From Alphaproteobacteria bacterium (GTDB lineage: Bacteria; Pseudomonadota; Alphaproteobacteria; Reyranellales; Reyranellaceae): 38,013 nucleotides of DNA. Shown here piece by piece: positions 24,306 through 32,607 of the stretch. A program made the translations under genes and the position numbers. The notes under the pieces are model-generated. The model was not told the origin of the DNA, did no database searches, and saw only the letters and a list, made by a program, of their open reading frames with translations. Location: assembly GCA_947474005.1 (NCBI GenBank), contig CANJHI010000031.1:1-38013 (forward strand), written 5' to 3'. The first letter of the stretch is position 1. Every line of letters begins with the position of its first letter.

Positions 24306-24860
24306 GTGAAGCGCGTCGCGCGTCCGATCACAGCGAAGTATCTCCAGAACGCCGCGACGTTCTACCTCGAGCGCTATCCCAGCACGGCCGAAGGTCTGCG
24401 TCGCGTGCTGAACCGGCGCGTCGCCAGGGCCCGGATGCTCGAAGCGCCGGTGATGGAGAACGTGAAGCAGGCGATCGACACCATCGTCACGAAGTTCGTC
24501 GATGCCGGCGTGATCGACGACAAGGCCTTCGCCCAGACCAAGGCGCGCTCCCTGCACCGGCGCGGCACCTCGAACCGCGTCACACGCCAGAAACTGAAAA
24601 TGGCCGGCGTCGACGGCGGCACGCTGGACGCGGCGATAGAGGGACTGGACGTCGAACTCGACGTCACACCGGCCCAGCGCGAGCAGCGCGCGGCCGCAGC
24701 CCTGGCGCGACGCAGGCGCCTCGGCCCCTATCGCCTGGCCGAGCACCGCAAGGACCATCGCCTGCGCGATCTTGCGACCATGGCCCGCGCCGGCTTCGCC
24801 TATGACGTCGCCAGGAGGATCGTCGACGCGGCCAGCCCGGACGCGCTGGACGAAACCTGA
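24306..24860 (+). CDS. recX: RecX family recombination regulator
   Basis: 184 residues from GTG 24306. It is a three-helix-repeat protein of the RecX family: LERYPSTAEGLRRVLNRR near 22-39, then VIDDKAFAQTKARSLHRRGTS, and a C-terminal repeat ending GFAYDVARRIVD. RecX binds RecA filaments and limits recombinase activity. In many bacteria it adjoins recA, but here it sits behind a HAD gene with recA absent. The ribosome site overlaps the end of the HAD gene (GAGG-CTGAGG), so translation is probably coupled. Confidence 0.85.
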   Translation: MKRVARPITAKYLQNAATFYLERYPSTAEGLRRVLNRRVARARMLEAPVMENVKQAIDTIVTKFVDAGVIDDKAFAQTKARSLHRRGTSNRVTRQKLKMAGVDGGTLDAAIEGLDVELDVTPAQREQRAAAALARRRRLGPYRLAEHRKDHRLRDLATMARAGFAYDVARRIVDAASPDALDET

Positions 24861-24893
24861 TCGCAACGCCATGGTCTGCTCGGGGAGCTCAGC

Positions 24894-25244
24894 ATGACGA
24901 TCACGATCTGGCACAATCCACGCTGCAGCAAGTCGCGCGAGACCCTCGCCCTGCTGCAGAAGAAGGGCATCGAGCCCACGATCCGCGAATATCTCAAAGA
25001 GCCGCCAACCAAGGCCGAGATCACCAAGCTGATCGATCTCCTGGGAGGCGATCCGCAAGATCTGATCCGCGACGGCGAGCCGGAATTCAAGGCGCTTCGA
25101 AAGAAGAAAGCCGATCTCGGCAAAGCCGAGATCGCCGCCGCCATCGCCGCCCACCCGATCCTGCTGCAGCGGCCTGTCGTGGTCGCAGGCTCGCGCGCCG
25201 CGATCGGCCGGCCGCCAGAGGCTGTGTTGCCGCTGCTGAGATAG
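24894..25244 (+). CDS. arsC: ArsC/Spx-type arsenate reductase family protein
   Basis: 116 residues. The active-site motif is HNPRCSKSRETL with Cys11, and the later R-P-V-V-V near residues 93-97 supplies the oxyanion arginine; both fit glutaredoxin-dependent ArsC enzymes (also called YffB-like). No arsB, acr3 or arsR lies nearby, so arsenate detoxification is not backed by context, and a housekeeping thiol-redox role is equally likely. It is followed after four bases by the adenylate cyclase gene. Confidence 0.82.
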   Translation: MTITIWHNPRCSKSRETLALLQKKGIEPTIREYLKEPPTKAEITKLIDLLGGDPQDLIRDGEPEFKALRKKKADLGKAEIAAAIAAHPILLQRPVVVAGSRAAIGRPPEAVLPLLR

Positions 25245-25248
25245 CGCC

Positions 25249-26916
25249 ATGGTCGGACGCATCCGCCTGTGGTCGGCCTATGTCCTTTTCTTCTACGTCG
25301 TCACGCATCTGCTCAATCACTCGCTCGGCCTGATCTCGCTGCGGGTGCTCGAAGTCGGCCGGGTCTGGTTCGTCTTCATCTGGCAGAACCCGCTGGGCCA
25401 GCTCGTCCTCTACGGCGCGTTGTTCACGCACTTCTTCCTGGCGATCTGGGCGATGTTCCGGCGCCGCTCGCTGAGACTCTCACCATGGGAGTGGACGCAA
25501 TTCGCGCTCGGCCTGTCGATCGTGCTGCTGGCGGCGGTCCATGTGGTCGGCACCCGCCTCGCGCACGAGTTGTTCGACGTGCACCCCGGCTATGGCTGGG
25601 TGCTGGGCTCGTTGGTCTCGGGCGGCTGGCCCGGGATCGTCCGCCAGTTCTCGCTGCCCCTCGTCGTCTGGATCCATGCCTGCATCGGATTGCACTTCGC
25701 CTGGCGCCTGCGGCCCTGGTACGGGACGTGGCTGCCTGCCCTCTATGCCGTGGCTCTCCTGATTCCAGCCGCCAGCATTGCAGGCGCCGCCATCGCCTTG
25801 CGTGACTTCGCCGAACTGGCGCAACAGCCGGGCTTCCTGCAGGAAGTATTCGCCCGAGCCAACGTGCCCAAGCCCGACGAAATCGCCGAGCTCTACGCCA
25901 TCTCGGACGCGTTGGTGGCGGGCGCTGCCATTCTGTGGATTGCCGCCTTCGCCGGCCGGCGCGTGCGCAGCCTGTGGGAGCGCCGTGCCGGTGTCGTCTA
26001 TCTGAGCTACGGCGAGCGCAAGACGACCAGCCATGCGACCGGCCTCACCGTTCTCGAGATGAGCCGGCTCGCCGGCATCCCGCACGCCTCGGTGTGCGGT
26101 GGACGCGGCCGTTGCTCGACCTGCAGGGTCCGGGTAGGCGGCGAGGATCGCGCCAAGCTGCCGCCGGCATCGGCGGACGAGCAGAAGGTGCTGTCGCGCG
26201 TCGGTGCCCCGGAAAATGTGCGCCTCGCCTGCCAGCTGCGGCCGCCGCCGGGGCACTATCGGATCACGCCGTTGCTCCCAGCCTCGGCCGGTCCCGTCGA
26301 GGCTTATCGGCGTCAACCGCAAGCGCATGGCGGCGAACACTATGTCGCCATCCTGTTTGCCGACATCCGTGGCTTCACGTCGATTTCCGAAGGAAAGCTA
26401 CCCTACGATGTCGTGTTCCTGCTCAACCGGTATTTCCGCGCGACCGGACAGGCGATCGAGGCGGCCGGCGGGCGGGTCGACAAATTCATCGGCGACGGCG
26501 TGATGGCGATCTTCGGCCTCACCGGCGAACCCCAGGTGGCTTGCCGCCAGGCCCTCGACGCCGCGCGACGCATGGCCGTGGCCCTCGACGATCTGAACGA
26601 GGCGATGTCGGGCGATCTCGACCTGCCCCTGCGCATCGGCATCGGCCTGCATGCCGGGCCGGCGATCGTCGGCGAAATGGGCTACGAGCGCGCCGCCCAG
26701 ATCACGGCGATCGGCGATACCGTCAACACCGCCAGCCGTCTCGAGGCGCTGACCAAGGAATTCGGGGCCGAGCTCGTCGTATCGCAGGAATTGCTCGACT
26801 GCGCCGGCCTGGCGCTCCCGGACGCACCGCGCCACGACGTCGAAATAAGGGGGCGGCAGGGCCGGTTGATGGTCCGCGCACTCGCGAGGGCCTCCGAACT
26901 CACGGCAATGTCATGA
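25249..26916 (+). CDS. CyaC-like adenylate cyclase with heme-type membrane anchor and 2Fe-2S domain
   Basis: 555 residues in three parts. Residues 1-245 have about six membrane segments with many in-membrane histidines (VVTHLLNH, FTHFF, AVHVVG, WIHACIGLHF), like the succinate-dehydrogenase-type diheme-b anchor of Sinorhizobium CyaC. Residues 255-345 form a ferredoxin-like 2Fe-2S domain: C283-x5-C289-x2-C292 and C328. Residues 360-540 form a class III cyclase: FADIRGFTS and GDGVMAIFG give the metal aspartates, VDKFIGD the adenine-recognising Lys, and GDTVNTASRLE the transition-state Asn and Arg. All catalytic residues appear present. Known CyaC relatives respond to quinone redox state; that this protein does so is inference. 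It follows ArsC by four bases. Confidence 0.88.
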   Translation: MVGRIRLWSAYVLFFYVVTHLLNHSLGLISLRVLEVGRVWFVFIWQNPLGQLVLYGALFTHFFLAIWAMFRRRSLRLSPWEWTQFALGLSIVLLAAVHVVGTRLAHELFDVHPGYGWVLGSLVSGGWPGIVRQFSLPLVVWIHACIGLHFAWRLRPWYGTWLPALYAVALLIPAASIAGAAIALRDFAELAQQPGFLQEVFARANVPKPDEIAELYAISDALVAGAAILWIAAFAGRRVRSLWERRAGVVYLSYGERKTTSHATGLTVLEMSRLAGIPHASVCGGRGRCSTCRVRVGGEDRAKLPPASADEQKVLSRVGAPENVRLACQLRPPPGHYRITPLLPASAGPVEAYRRQPQAHGGEHYVAILFADIRGFTSISEGKLPYDVVFLLNRYFRATGQAIEAAGGRVDKFIGDGVMAIFGLTGEPQVACRQALDAARRMAVALDDLNEAMSGDLDLPLRIGIGLHAGPAIVGEMGYERAAQITAIGDTVNTASRLEALTKEFGAELVVSQELLDCAGLALPDAPRHDVEIRGRQGRLMVRALARASELTAMS

Positions 26917-26973
26917 GAATTTCGTTGCCGCAGGCGGTAGTACGGCAACAATCCGCGCAATAGGAGGTAGACC

Positions 26974-27456
26974 ATGCGTTCAACCTTGATCGCCATCATA
27001 GCCGCTCTCAGCTTCGGCTTCACGGCTGGCGCCTTCGCCGCGGGCGGCGGCGGCGCGGACCAGACCACCACGGCCAAGCCCGCCGATCCCAACTTCACGC
27101 GCGCCAAGGCGATGATCGAAGCCCGGGACTACGCCAATGCGCTGCCGCTCCTGCAGCAGGTCGTGGCCAAGGACCCGAAGAATGCCGATGCCTACAACCT
27201 GATGGGCTATGCCACGCGCAAGTCCGGCAATCCCAACGGCTCGCTGCAATACTACCAGCAGGCGCTCGCCATCGACGCGCGACATCTCGGGGCACACGAA
27301 TACATCGGCGAAGCCTATCTGATGCTCGATCAGCCGGCCCAGGCCGACCAGCATCTGGCACGCCTCGACTCGCTTTGCGTCTTCGGCTGTGCCGAGTACC
27401 GCATGCTCAAGACGGCGATCGCCAACTACAAGGCCGGCAAGAAGCCGACCAACTGA
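26974..27456 (+). CDS. Exported TPR protein
   Basis: 160 residues with a strong ribosome site (AGGAGGT). A signal peptide (to about AFA-A, residue 22) precedes at least two TPR units (near 45-110: ANALPLLQQVVAKDPKNADAYNLMG and SLQYYQQALAIDARHLGAHEYIG). A C-terminal SLCVFGCAEYRML segment has two cysteines that are conserved in similar alphaproteobacterial TPR proteins. It is likely a periplasmic scaffold. Hairpin GTTGCCG/CGGCAAC at 26924-26949 separates it from the cyclase gene. Confidence 0.82.
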   Translation: MRSTLIAIIAALSFGFTAGAFAAGGGGADQTTTAKPADPNFTRAKAMIEARDYANALPLLQQVVAKDPKNADAYNLMGYATRKSGNPNGSLQYYQQALAIDARHLGAHEYIGEAYLMLDQPAQADQHLARLDSLCVFGCAEYRMLKTAIANYKAGKKPTN

Positions 27457-27485
27457 CGTCTCGCGACCGGTAGCGAAATTTGGAT

Positions 27486-27516
27486 CGGCGGGAGGCCCTC
27501 ATGGCCTTTCCCGCCG
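27486..27516 (+). terminator. Hairpin after the TPR gene
   Basis: CGGCGGGA-GGCC / GGCC-TT-TCCCGCCG, a 12-bp stem with a two-base bulge and loop CTCAT, begins 30 bases after the TPR stop. There is no T tract, so termination by this hairpin alone is doubtful. Confidence 0.5.
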
Positions 27517-27545
27517 ACGGCCCGGCCCGCTATGCTGGCGGCGGA

Positions 27546-27559
27546 TAAACGCCCGTTTA
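27546..27559. promoter_or_regulatory. TAAACG-CC-CGTTTA palindrome before the oxidoreductase gene
   Basis: A perfect palindrome with six-base arms ends 28 bases before the start codon. Its position and symmetry suit a dimeric repressor operator. No regulator is nearby and no promoter elements are clear. Confidence 0.35.
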
Positions 27560-27587
27560 CGCCGCCGCTATCGGAGGGCCTTCCGCG

Positions 27588-30500
27588 ATGAGCACCGCTG
27601 TCACTCCCGTCCCGCTCGTTTTTGGCGACTACGCCCTCGAGGATCGCTACCGGCTCGACAAGGGCCGCGTCTATCTCACCGGCATCCAGGCCCTTGTGCG
27701 ACTGCCGATGATGCAGCGCCAGCGCGATCTGGCGGCGGGCCTGAACACCGGCGGCTTCATCTCGGGCTATCGCGGCTCGCCGCTCGGCATGTACGACAAC
27801 GCGCTCTGGACGGCCAAGCGCTACCTCAAAGAAAACAACATCCACTTCCAGCCGGGCCTCAACGAGGATCTCGCGGCAACGTCGGTGTGGGGCAGCCAGC
27901 AGGTCAACCTCTTCCCCGGCGCCACCGTCGATGGCGTGTTCTCGATCTGGTACGGCAAGGGCCCGGGCGTCGACCGCTCGATGGACGTGCTGAAGCACGG
28001 CAACGCCGCCGGCACCTCGCCGCACGGCGGTGTCATTGCCCTCGCCGGCGACGATCACGGCTGCCAGTCCTCGACGCTGCCGCACCAGAGCGAGCAGGTC
28101 TTTGCCGCGGCGATGATCCCGGTCGTCAATCCGGCCAACGTCCAGGAATATCTCGACTTCGGCATCCTGGGCTTTGCCCTGTCGCGCTACTCCGGCTGCT
28201 GGGTCGGCTTCAAGGCGATCTCCGAGACCGTCGAGTCGGGGGCCTCGGTATGGGTCGATCCCGAGCGCATCAAGATCTCGCTGCCGACGGATTACCAGCT
28301 CCCGCCCGGCGGCCTTGGCATCCGCAATCCCGATCCGCCGCTCGAGGCGGAACGGCGCCTGCACGGGCCCAAGATGGACGCCGTGAAGGCCTTCGTGCGC
28401 GCCAACGGCTTCGACAAGACGGTGATCGAGCCACCGCGCGCGCGCATCGGCATCATGACCACCGGCAAGGCCTATCTCGACACCCGCCAGGCGCTGGAGG
28501 ATCTCGGCATCAGCGACGAGCGGGCCCGCGCGCTCGGCATCCGACTCTACAAGGTGGGCGTCACCTGGCCGCTGGAGCCCGAAGGCGCCAAGCGCTTTGC
28601 CCACGGCCTCGAGGAAGTGATTGTCGTCGAGGAGAAGCGCTCCAACCTCGAGGACCAGCTTGTTCGCCTGCTCTACAATCTGCCGGCCAGCGAGCGTCCG
28701 CTGGTCATGGGCAAGACCGACGAGACCGGCCGCATCATCTTCCCCAGCGAAGGCGAACTGTCACCCACCGGCGTCGCCATGGTGATCGCCGGCCGGCTGA
28801 TGAAGCACGGCGGCGAATCGCCGGAGCTGAACCAGCGCCTGGCGCGCCTCGAAGCCAAGGAAAAGCTCCTGAATGCGCCGCCGCAGAAGGTGGCGCGCAC
28901 GCCGTTCTTCTGCTCGGGCTGCCCGCACAACACCTCGACCAAGGTGCCGGAAGGCAGCCGCGCCATGGCCGGCATCGGCTGTCACGGCATGGCGATCTGG
29001 ATGCCCGAGCGGCGGACAGCGCTGATCAGCCACATGGGCGGCGAAGGCGTCGCCTGGATCGGCCAGGCGCCGTTCACCTCGGACAAGCACATCTTCCAGA
29101 ACCTGGGCGACGGCACCTACTACCACTCCGGCCTGATGGCGATCCGCCAGGCCGGCGCAGCCGGCGTCAACATCACCTACAAGATCCTGTTCAACGATGC
29201 CGTCGCCATGACCGGCGGCCAGCCGCACGACGGGCCACTGAACGTGCCGGAGATCACCAAGCAGGTTGCGGCCGAAGGCGCCCGGCGCGTCGTCGTCGTC
29301 ACCGACGAGCCCGACAAGTACGGCATGAACCCCGGCTTCGCCGAGGGCGTGACGGTCCGCCATCGCGACGACCTCGACGCCGTCCAGCGCGAGCTGCGCG
29401 AGATCCCCGGCCTCACCGTCCTGGTCTACGACCAGACCTGCGCCGCCGAGAAGCGCCGCCGCCGCAAGCGCGGCACCTTCCCCGATCCCGCCAAACGCGT
29501 GTTCATCAACGACTCGGTGTGCGAAGGCTGTGGCGATTGCTCGGAGAAGAGCAACTGCGTGTCGGTGAAGCCGCTCGAGACCGAGCTCGGCCGCAAGCGC
29601 CAGATCGACCAGAGCAACTGCAACAAGGATTTCTCCTGCGTCAACGGCTTCTGCCCGAGCTTCGTGTCGGTGCATGGCGGCGGTGTCCGCAAGGCGACGC
29701 GCCCGCAGTTGAAAGTGGTGCAGGACGATCCCTTCGCCTCGCTGCCGATCCCCGCGCTGCGGCCACTGAGCGAAGCCTACGGCATCCTGGTCACCGGCAT
29801 TGGCGGCACCGGCGTGATTACCGTCGGCGCGCTGATCGGTATGGCGGCGCATCTCGAGGGCAAGGGCTGCACCGTTCTCGATTTCACGGGCCTCGCGCAA
29901 AAGAACGGCGCGGTGATGAGCCACATTCGGCTGGCGCCCAAGCCGGAGGACCTGCATGCGGTGCGTATCGCCGCCGGCGGCGCCAATCTCATACTGGGAT
30001 GCGACATGGTCGTGGCCGCGGCACCAGCGGCGCTGTCTCGCATCGAGCAGGGCGTCACCAAGGCTGTCATCAACGGCTACATGCAGCCGGTCGCGGCTTT
30101 CGTGCTGGACGGCGACATGGATCTCGGTGCCGAATCGATGATGAAGTCGATCCGCGACGCCGCCGGCGAAGAGGCGTCGACTTTCATCGACGGCACCGGC
30201 CTCGCCACCGCAATCCTGGGCGATTCGATTGCTACCAACCTCTTCATGCTGGGTTATGCTTGGCAGAAGGGACTTATCCCGCTGTCGCTCGAGGCGCTGA
30301 CGCGCGCCATCGAGCTGAACGGCGTGGCCGTGGAATCGAGCAAGCGCACCTTCGATTGGGGTCGGCTCGCCGCCCACAATCTCGCGGCGGTGCAGGCCGC
30401 CGCCAAGCCGACGCTGCGGATCGAGAAGCCGGTGGCGCGGACGCTGACGGACATCGTGGCCAAGCGGGTCGAGCTGCTGACGGCCTACCAGGACAAGGCC

Positions 30501-31100
30501 TATGCCGAGCGCTACCGGGCCTTTGTCGACAAGGTCGCCGCCGCCGAGAAGGACAAGGCCCGCGGTCGCAGCGGGCTTGCCGAGACGGTGGCCAAGTCGC
30601 TCTATAAGCTGATGGCCTACAAGGACGAGTACGAGGTCGGCCGCCTCTACAGCGACGGCGACTTCCACAAGAAGCTGGGCGCCCAGTTCGAGGGCGACTA
30701 CAAGCTCACCTTCCATCTCGCCCCGCCGCTGTTCGCCGACCGCGACCCGACGACGGGAGAACTCAAGAAGCGCGAGTACGGCGCCTGGGTGATGCCGATG
30801 TTCCGTCTGCTCGCCTCGATGAAGCATCTGCGCGGCGGCAAGCTCGATGTCTTCGGCTATACCGCCGAGCGCCGCATGGAACGCCGGCTGATCGGCGAGT
30901 ACCAGGCCACCATCGAGGCCCTGCTCGCCACGCTCGACCAGAACAACCACGGGCTGGCGCAGCAGATCGCCGCGTTGCCGGAAACCATTCGCGGCTTCGG
31001 CCACATCAAGGAAAAGAACGTGAAGACGGCCAAGGAGCGCGAGACGAGCCTGCTCGCGGCCTACCGCCAGCCAGTCGTCCAGGCGACCGCGGCCGAGTAG
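27588..31100 (+). CDS. Fused indolepyruvate ferredoxin oxidoreductase (IorA-IorB type)
   Basis: 1170 residues from ATG 27588 with GGAGG upstream. It joins the two subunits of the 2-oxoacid:ferredoxin oxidoreductase family. Residues about 30-420 match the alpha part (GGFISGYRGSPLGMYD), 440-630 the TPP part (GIGCHGMAIWM, NLGDGTYYHSG with GDG near 507, and later NDAVAMTGG). Residue 645 starts C-x2-C-x2-C-x5-C (CEGCGDCSEKSNC), a [4Fe-4S] motif, with more cysteines after it. The gamma part follows from about 735 (GIGGTGVITVG). It oxidatively decarboxylates aryl or branched 2-oxoacids to acyl-CoA, reducing ferredoxin or another carrier. Substrate is inferred from family. Confidence 0.92.
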   Translation: MSTAVTPVPLVFGDYALEDRYRLDKGRVYLTGIQALVRLPMMQRQRDLAAGLNTGGFISGYRGSPLGMYDNALWTAKRYLKENNIHFQPGLNEDLAATSVWGSQQVNLFPGATVDGVFSIWYGKGPGVDRSMDVLKHGNAAGTSPHGGVIALAGDDHGCQSSTLPHQSEQVFAAAMIPVVNPANVQEYLDFGILGFALSRYSGCWVGFKAISETVESGASVWVDPERIKISLPTDYQLPPGGLGIRNPDPPLEAERRLHGPKMDAVKAFVRANGFDKTVIEPPRARIGIMTTGKAYLDTRQALEDLGISDERARALGIRLYKVGVTWPLEPEGAKRFAHGLEEVIVVEEKRSNLEDQLVRLLYNLPASERPLVMGKTDETGRIIFPSEGELSPTGVAMVIAGRLMKHGGESPELNQRLARLEAKEKLLNAPPQKVARTPFFCSGCPHNTSTKVPEGSRAMAGIGCHGMAIWMPERRTALISHMGGEGVAWIGQAPFTSDKHIFQNLGDGTYYHSGLMAIRQAGAAGVNITYKILFNDAVAMTGGQPHDGPLNVPEITKQVAAEGARRVVVVTDEPDKYGMNPGFAEGVTVRHRDDLDAVQRELREIPGLTVLVYDQTCAAEKRRRRKRGTFPDPAKRVFINDSVCEGCGDCSEKSNCVSVKPLETELGRKRQIDQSNCNKDFSCVNGFCPSFVSVHGGGVRKATRPQLKVVQDDPFASLPIPALRPLSEAYGILVTGIGGTGVITVGALIGMAAHLEGKGCTVLDFTGLAQKNGAVMSHIRLAPKPEDLHAVRIAAGGANLILGCDMVVAAAPAALSRIEQGVTKAVINGYMQPVAAFVLDGDMDLGAESMMKSIRDAAGEEASTFIDGTGLATAILGDSIATNLFMLGYAWQKGLIPLSLEALTRAIELNGVAVESSKRTFDWGRLAAHNLAAVQAAAKPTLRIEKPVARTLTDIVAKRVELLTAYQDKAYAERYRAFVDKVAAAEKDKARGRSGLAETVAKSLYKLMAYKDEYEVGRLYSDGDFHKKLGAQFEGDYKLTFHLAPPLFADRDPTTGELKKREYGAWVMPMFRLLASMKHLRGGKLDVFGYTAERRMERRLIGEYQATIEALLATLDQNNHGLAQQIAALPETIRGFGHIKEKNVKTAKERETSLLAAYRQPVVQATAAE

Positions 31101-31134
31101 CGGGAGCCGAGGAACTGGCGGCCCGAAAAGGTTC

Positions 31135-31212
31135 GGGACGCCCGCGCCTCCGTATGGGGTTGGGGAGGAAGCGAAGGCGTCCCGTGGTACGCACGCCCTC
31201 CGCGAAGGGAGG
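31135..31212. repeat. Nested inverted repeats after the oxidoreductase gene (repeat-like element)
   Basis: GGGACGCC (31135-31142) pairs with GGCGTCCC (31176-31183), with CCTCC/GGAGG arms inside. A second hairpin, CCTCC-GCGAAG-GGAGG (31197-31212), follows. The structure, the sequence style and its place between genes resemble dispersed palindromic repeats and may also serve as a 3' end. The gap 31101-31301 holds no gene I can support. Confidence 0.45.
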
Positions 31213-31301
31213 TTGGCGGGGACGCAATTTTGGCTATAGGCCTATTCGTTCGCGAAATTAAGCACAATCAGACGGCGAATATCGCACATCTGGCGCACCT
31301 T

Positions 31302-31925
31302 TTAGGCACGGCCGGTCTGAGGCGAAAAAGATGCCAGATCGAAGCGACCGTTCGGGCTGCCCTTGCCGCCCAGTCGATCGAGGGCACGCTGCCACTTGGC
31401 GGCAAAATCGGCGTCGAACACCAGCTCGGCATCGCCATCGACCACCAGCCAGGCATTGTCCTGCATCTCGCGGTCGAGCTGGCCCGGAGCCCAGCCGGAA
31501 TGCCCCAGTGCCAGCCACGCCCGTTGGGGGCCACTGCCGCCCGCCATGTCCTTGAGAATCTCGAGCGACGCCGTCAGCGCCATGCCGCCGTCGATCATCA
31601 GCGTCTCGTCGCGCTTGTAGTCGGCCGAGTGCAACACCAGGCCGCGCGACGTCTCGACGGGTCCGCCGAACAGCACCGGCCGGTCAGCCTCCGCCGACGG
31701 CACGTCGAGGCCGAGTTGCTTGTAGACTTGGCCGAGCGGCAGATCGTCGACGCTGTTGTTGACGATGATGCCCAGTGCGCCGTCGTCGTCGTGCTTGCAG
31801 ACAAAGACCACGCTCTGGCGGAAGCGCTCGTCCGGCATGGACGGCGCGGCGACCAGGAAGCGGCCGACCAACGAGGCGGCGGGGGAGCTGGGCCCGGGCA
31901 TGGTGATATGATCTCTCAAATCCAT
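31302..31925 (-). CDS. YqgE/AlgH family protein (UPF0301)
   Basis: 207 residues from ATG 31925; ATG 31901 is an alternative and neither has a strong ribosome site. The family signature is visible in the N-terminal GRFLVAAPSMPDERFRQSVVFVCKHDDDGALGIIVN stretch (in pieces across residues 20-58) and in the later FGGPVETSRGLVLH and LALGHSGWAPGQLD. It is a soluble, about 20 kDa family with an unsettled function. It diverges from the peroxiredoxin gene. Confidence 0.88.
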   Translation of the reverse strand: MDLRDHITMPGPSSPAASLVGRFLVAAPSMPDERFRQSVVFVCKHDDDGALGIIVNNSVDDLPLGQVYKQLGLDVPSAEADRPVLFGGPVETSRGLVLHSADYKRDETLMIDGGMALTASLEILKDMAGGSGPQRAWLALGHSGWAPGQLDREMQDNAWLVVDGDAELVFDADFAAKWQRALDRLGGKGSPNGRFDLASFSPQTGRA

Positions 31926-32056
31926 GGGGATTGTCCGGTCAAAGGTCAAGACTTCGAAACCCCAGCGGGGCTCCGCATGGACAAAGCGGGGGCTCCGGCC
32001 TAGGGTCCGCCGGTCGTAAAACCGCCGTTTCGGGCGGCATTTGAAGGAGCGGAAGA

Positions 32057-32539
32057 ATGGCGAAAGTTGGCGACAAGGTGCCGAGCGCCACGTTGCGCAC
32101 GATGGGCCCGGAAGGTCCCAAAGCGGTCACCACCGAAGAGATTTTTGCGCCCGGCAAGAAGGTCGTTGCCTTCGCGCTGCCCGGGGCGTTCACCCCCACT
32201 TGTTCAGCAAAGCACGTGCCCGGTTTCGTGGCCGAAGCCGCTGCTCTGAAGGCAAAGGGTGTCGACACCATTGCCTGCATTTCCGTGAACGACGCGTTCG
32301 TGATGGGCGCCTGGGGCAAGGACCAGAAGGCCGGCGACTCGGTCATGATGCTGGGTGACGGCAATGCCGAATTCACCACGGCCATGGGCCTCACCATGGA
32401 CGGCTCGAAGTTCGGCCTCGGCACGCGCAGCCAGCGCTACGCCATGGTCGTGGACAACGGCGTCATCAAGCACCTGTTCGTCGAAAAGCCCGGCGCCTTC
32501 GAGGTGTCCTCGGCCGAATACGTGCTGAAGAACCTCTAG
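32057..32539 (+). CDS. Peroxiredoxin, Prx5 type
   Basis: 160 residues with AAGGAG upstream. The peroxidatic cysteine is C49 in PGAFTPTCS, the classical Prx5 motif with Thr46; the arginine in GTRSQRYAMVVDNG completes the site. A further Cys (C74, TIACISVND) is present, but no fused glutaredoxin. It reduces H2O2 and organic hydroperoxides, probably with glutathione/glutaredoxin. A small hairpin CCGCC/GGCGG (32022-32037) lies in the leader; no OxyR site is obvious. Confidence 0.92.
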   Translation: MAKVGDKVPSATLRTMGPEGPKAVTTEEIFAPGKKVVAFALPGAFTPTCSAKHVPGFVAEAAALKAKGVDTIACISVNDAFVMGAWGKDQKAGDSVMMLGDGNAEFTTAMGLTMDGSKFGLGTRSQRYAMVVDNGVIKHLFVEKPGAFEVSSAEYVLKNL

Positions 32540-32566
32540 CCTCAGGCGCAAGCCATGGCCAAGATC

Positions 32567-32599
32567 GACGGCGGGGCGCAAGCTCCGCCGTCTTCATTT
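32567..32599 (+). terminator. Terminator after the peroxiredoxin gene
   Basis: A ten-bp stem (32567-32576 with 32583-32592, one G-U pair) with loop CGCAAG is followed by a weak TTCATTT tract. It ends nine bases before the AroE-like start. Confidence 0.65.
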
Positions 32600-32607
32600 G
32601 GGGTTTC

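Noticed and set aside
24894..25244. Arsenic resistance operon
   Set aside because: Only the ArsC-like gene is present; there is no efflux pump, regulator or second ars gene around it.
28761..31004. Minus-strand open frame of 747 codons opposite the oxidoreductase gene
   Set aside because: Same reason: the plus strand encodes an unmistakable enzyme, and the antisense product has biased composition.
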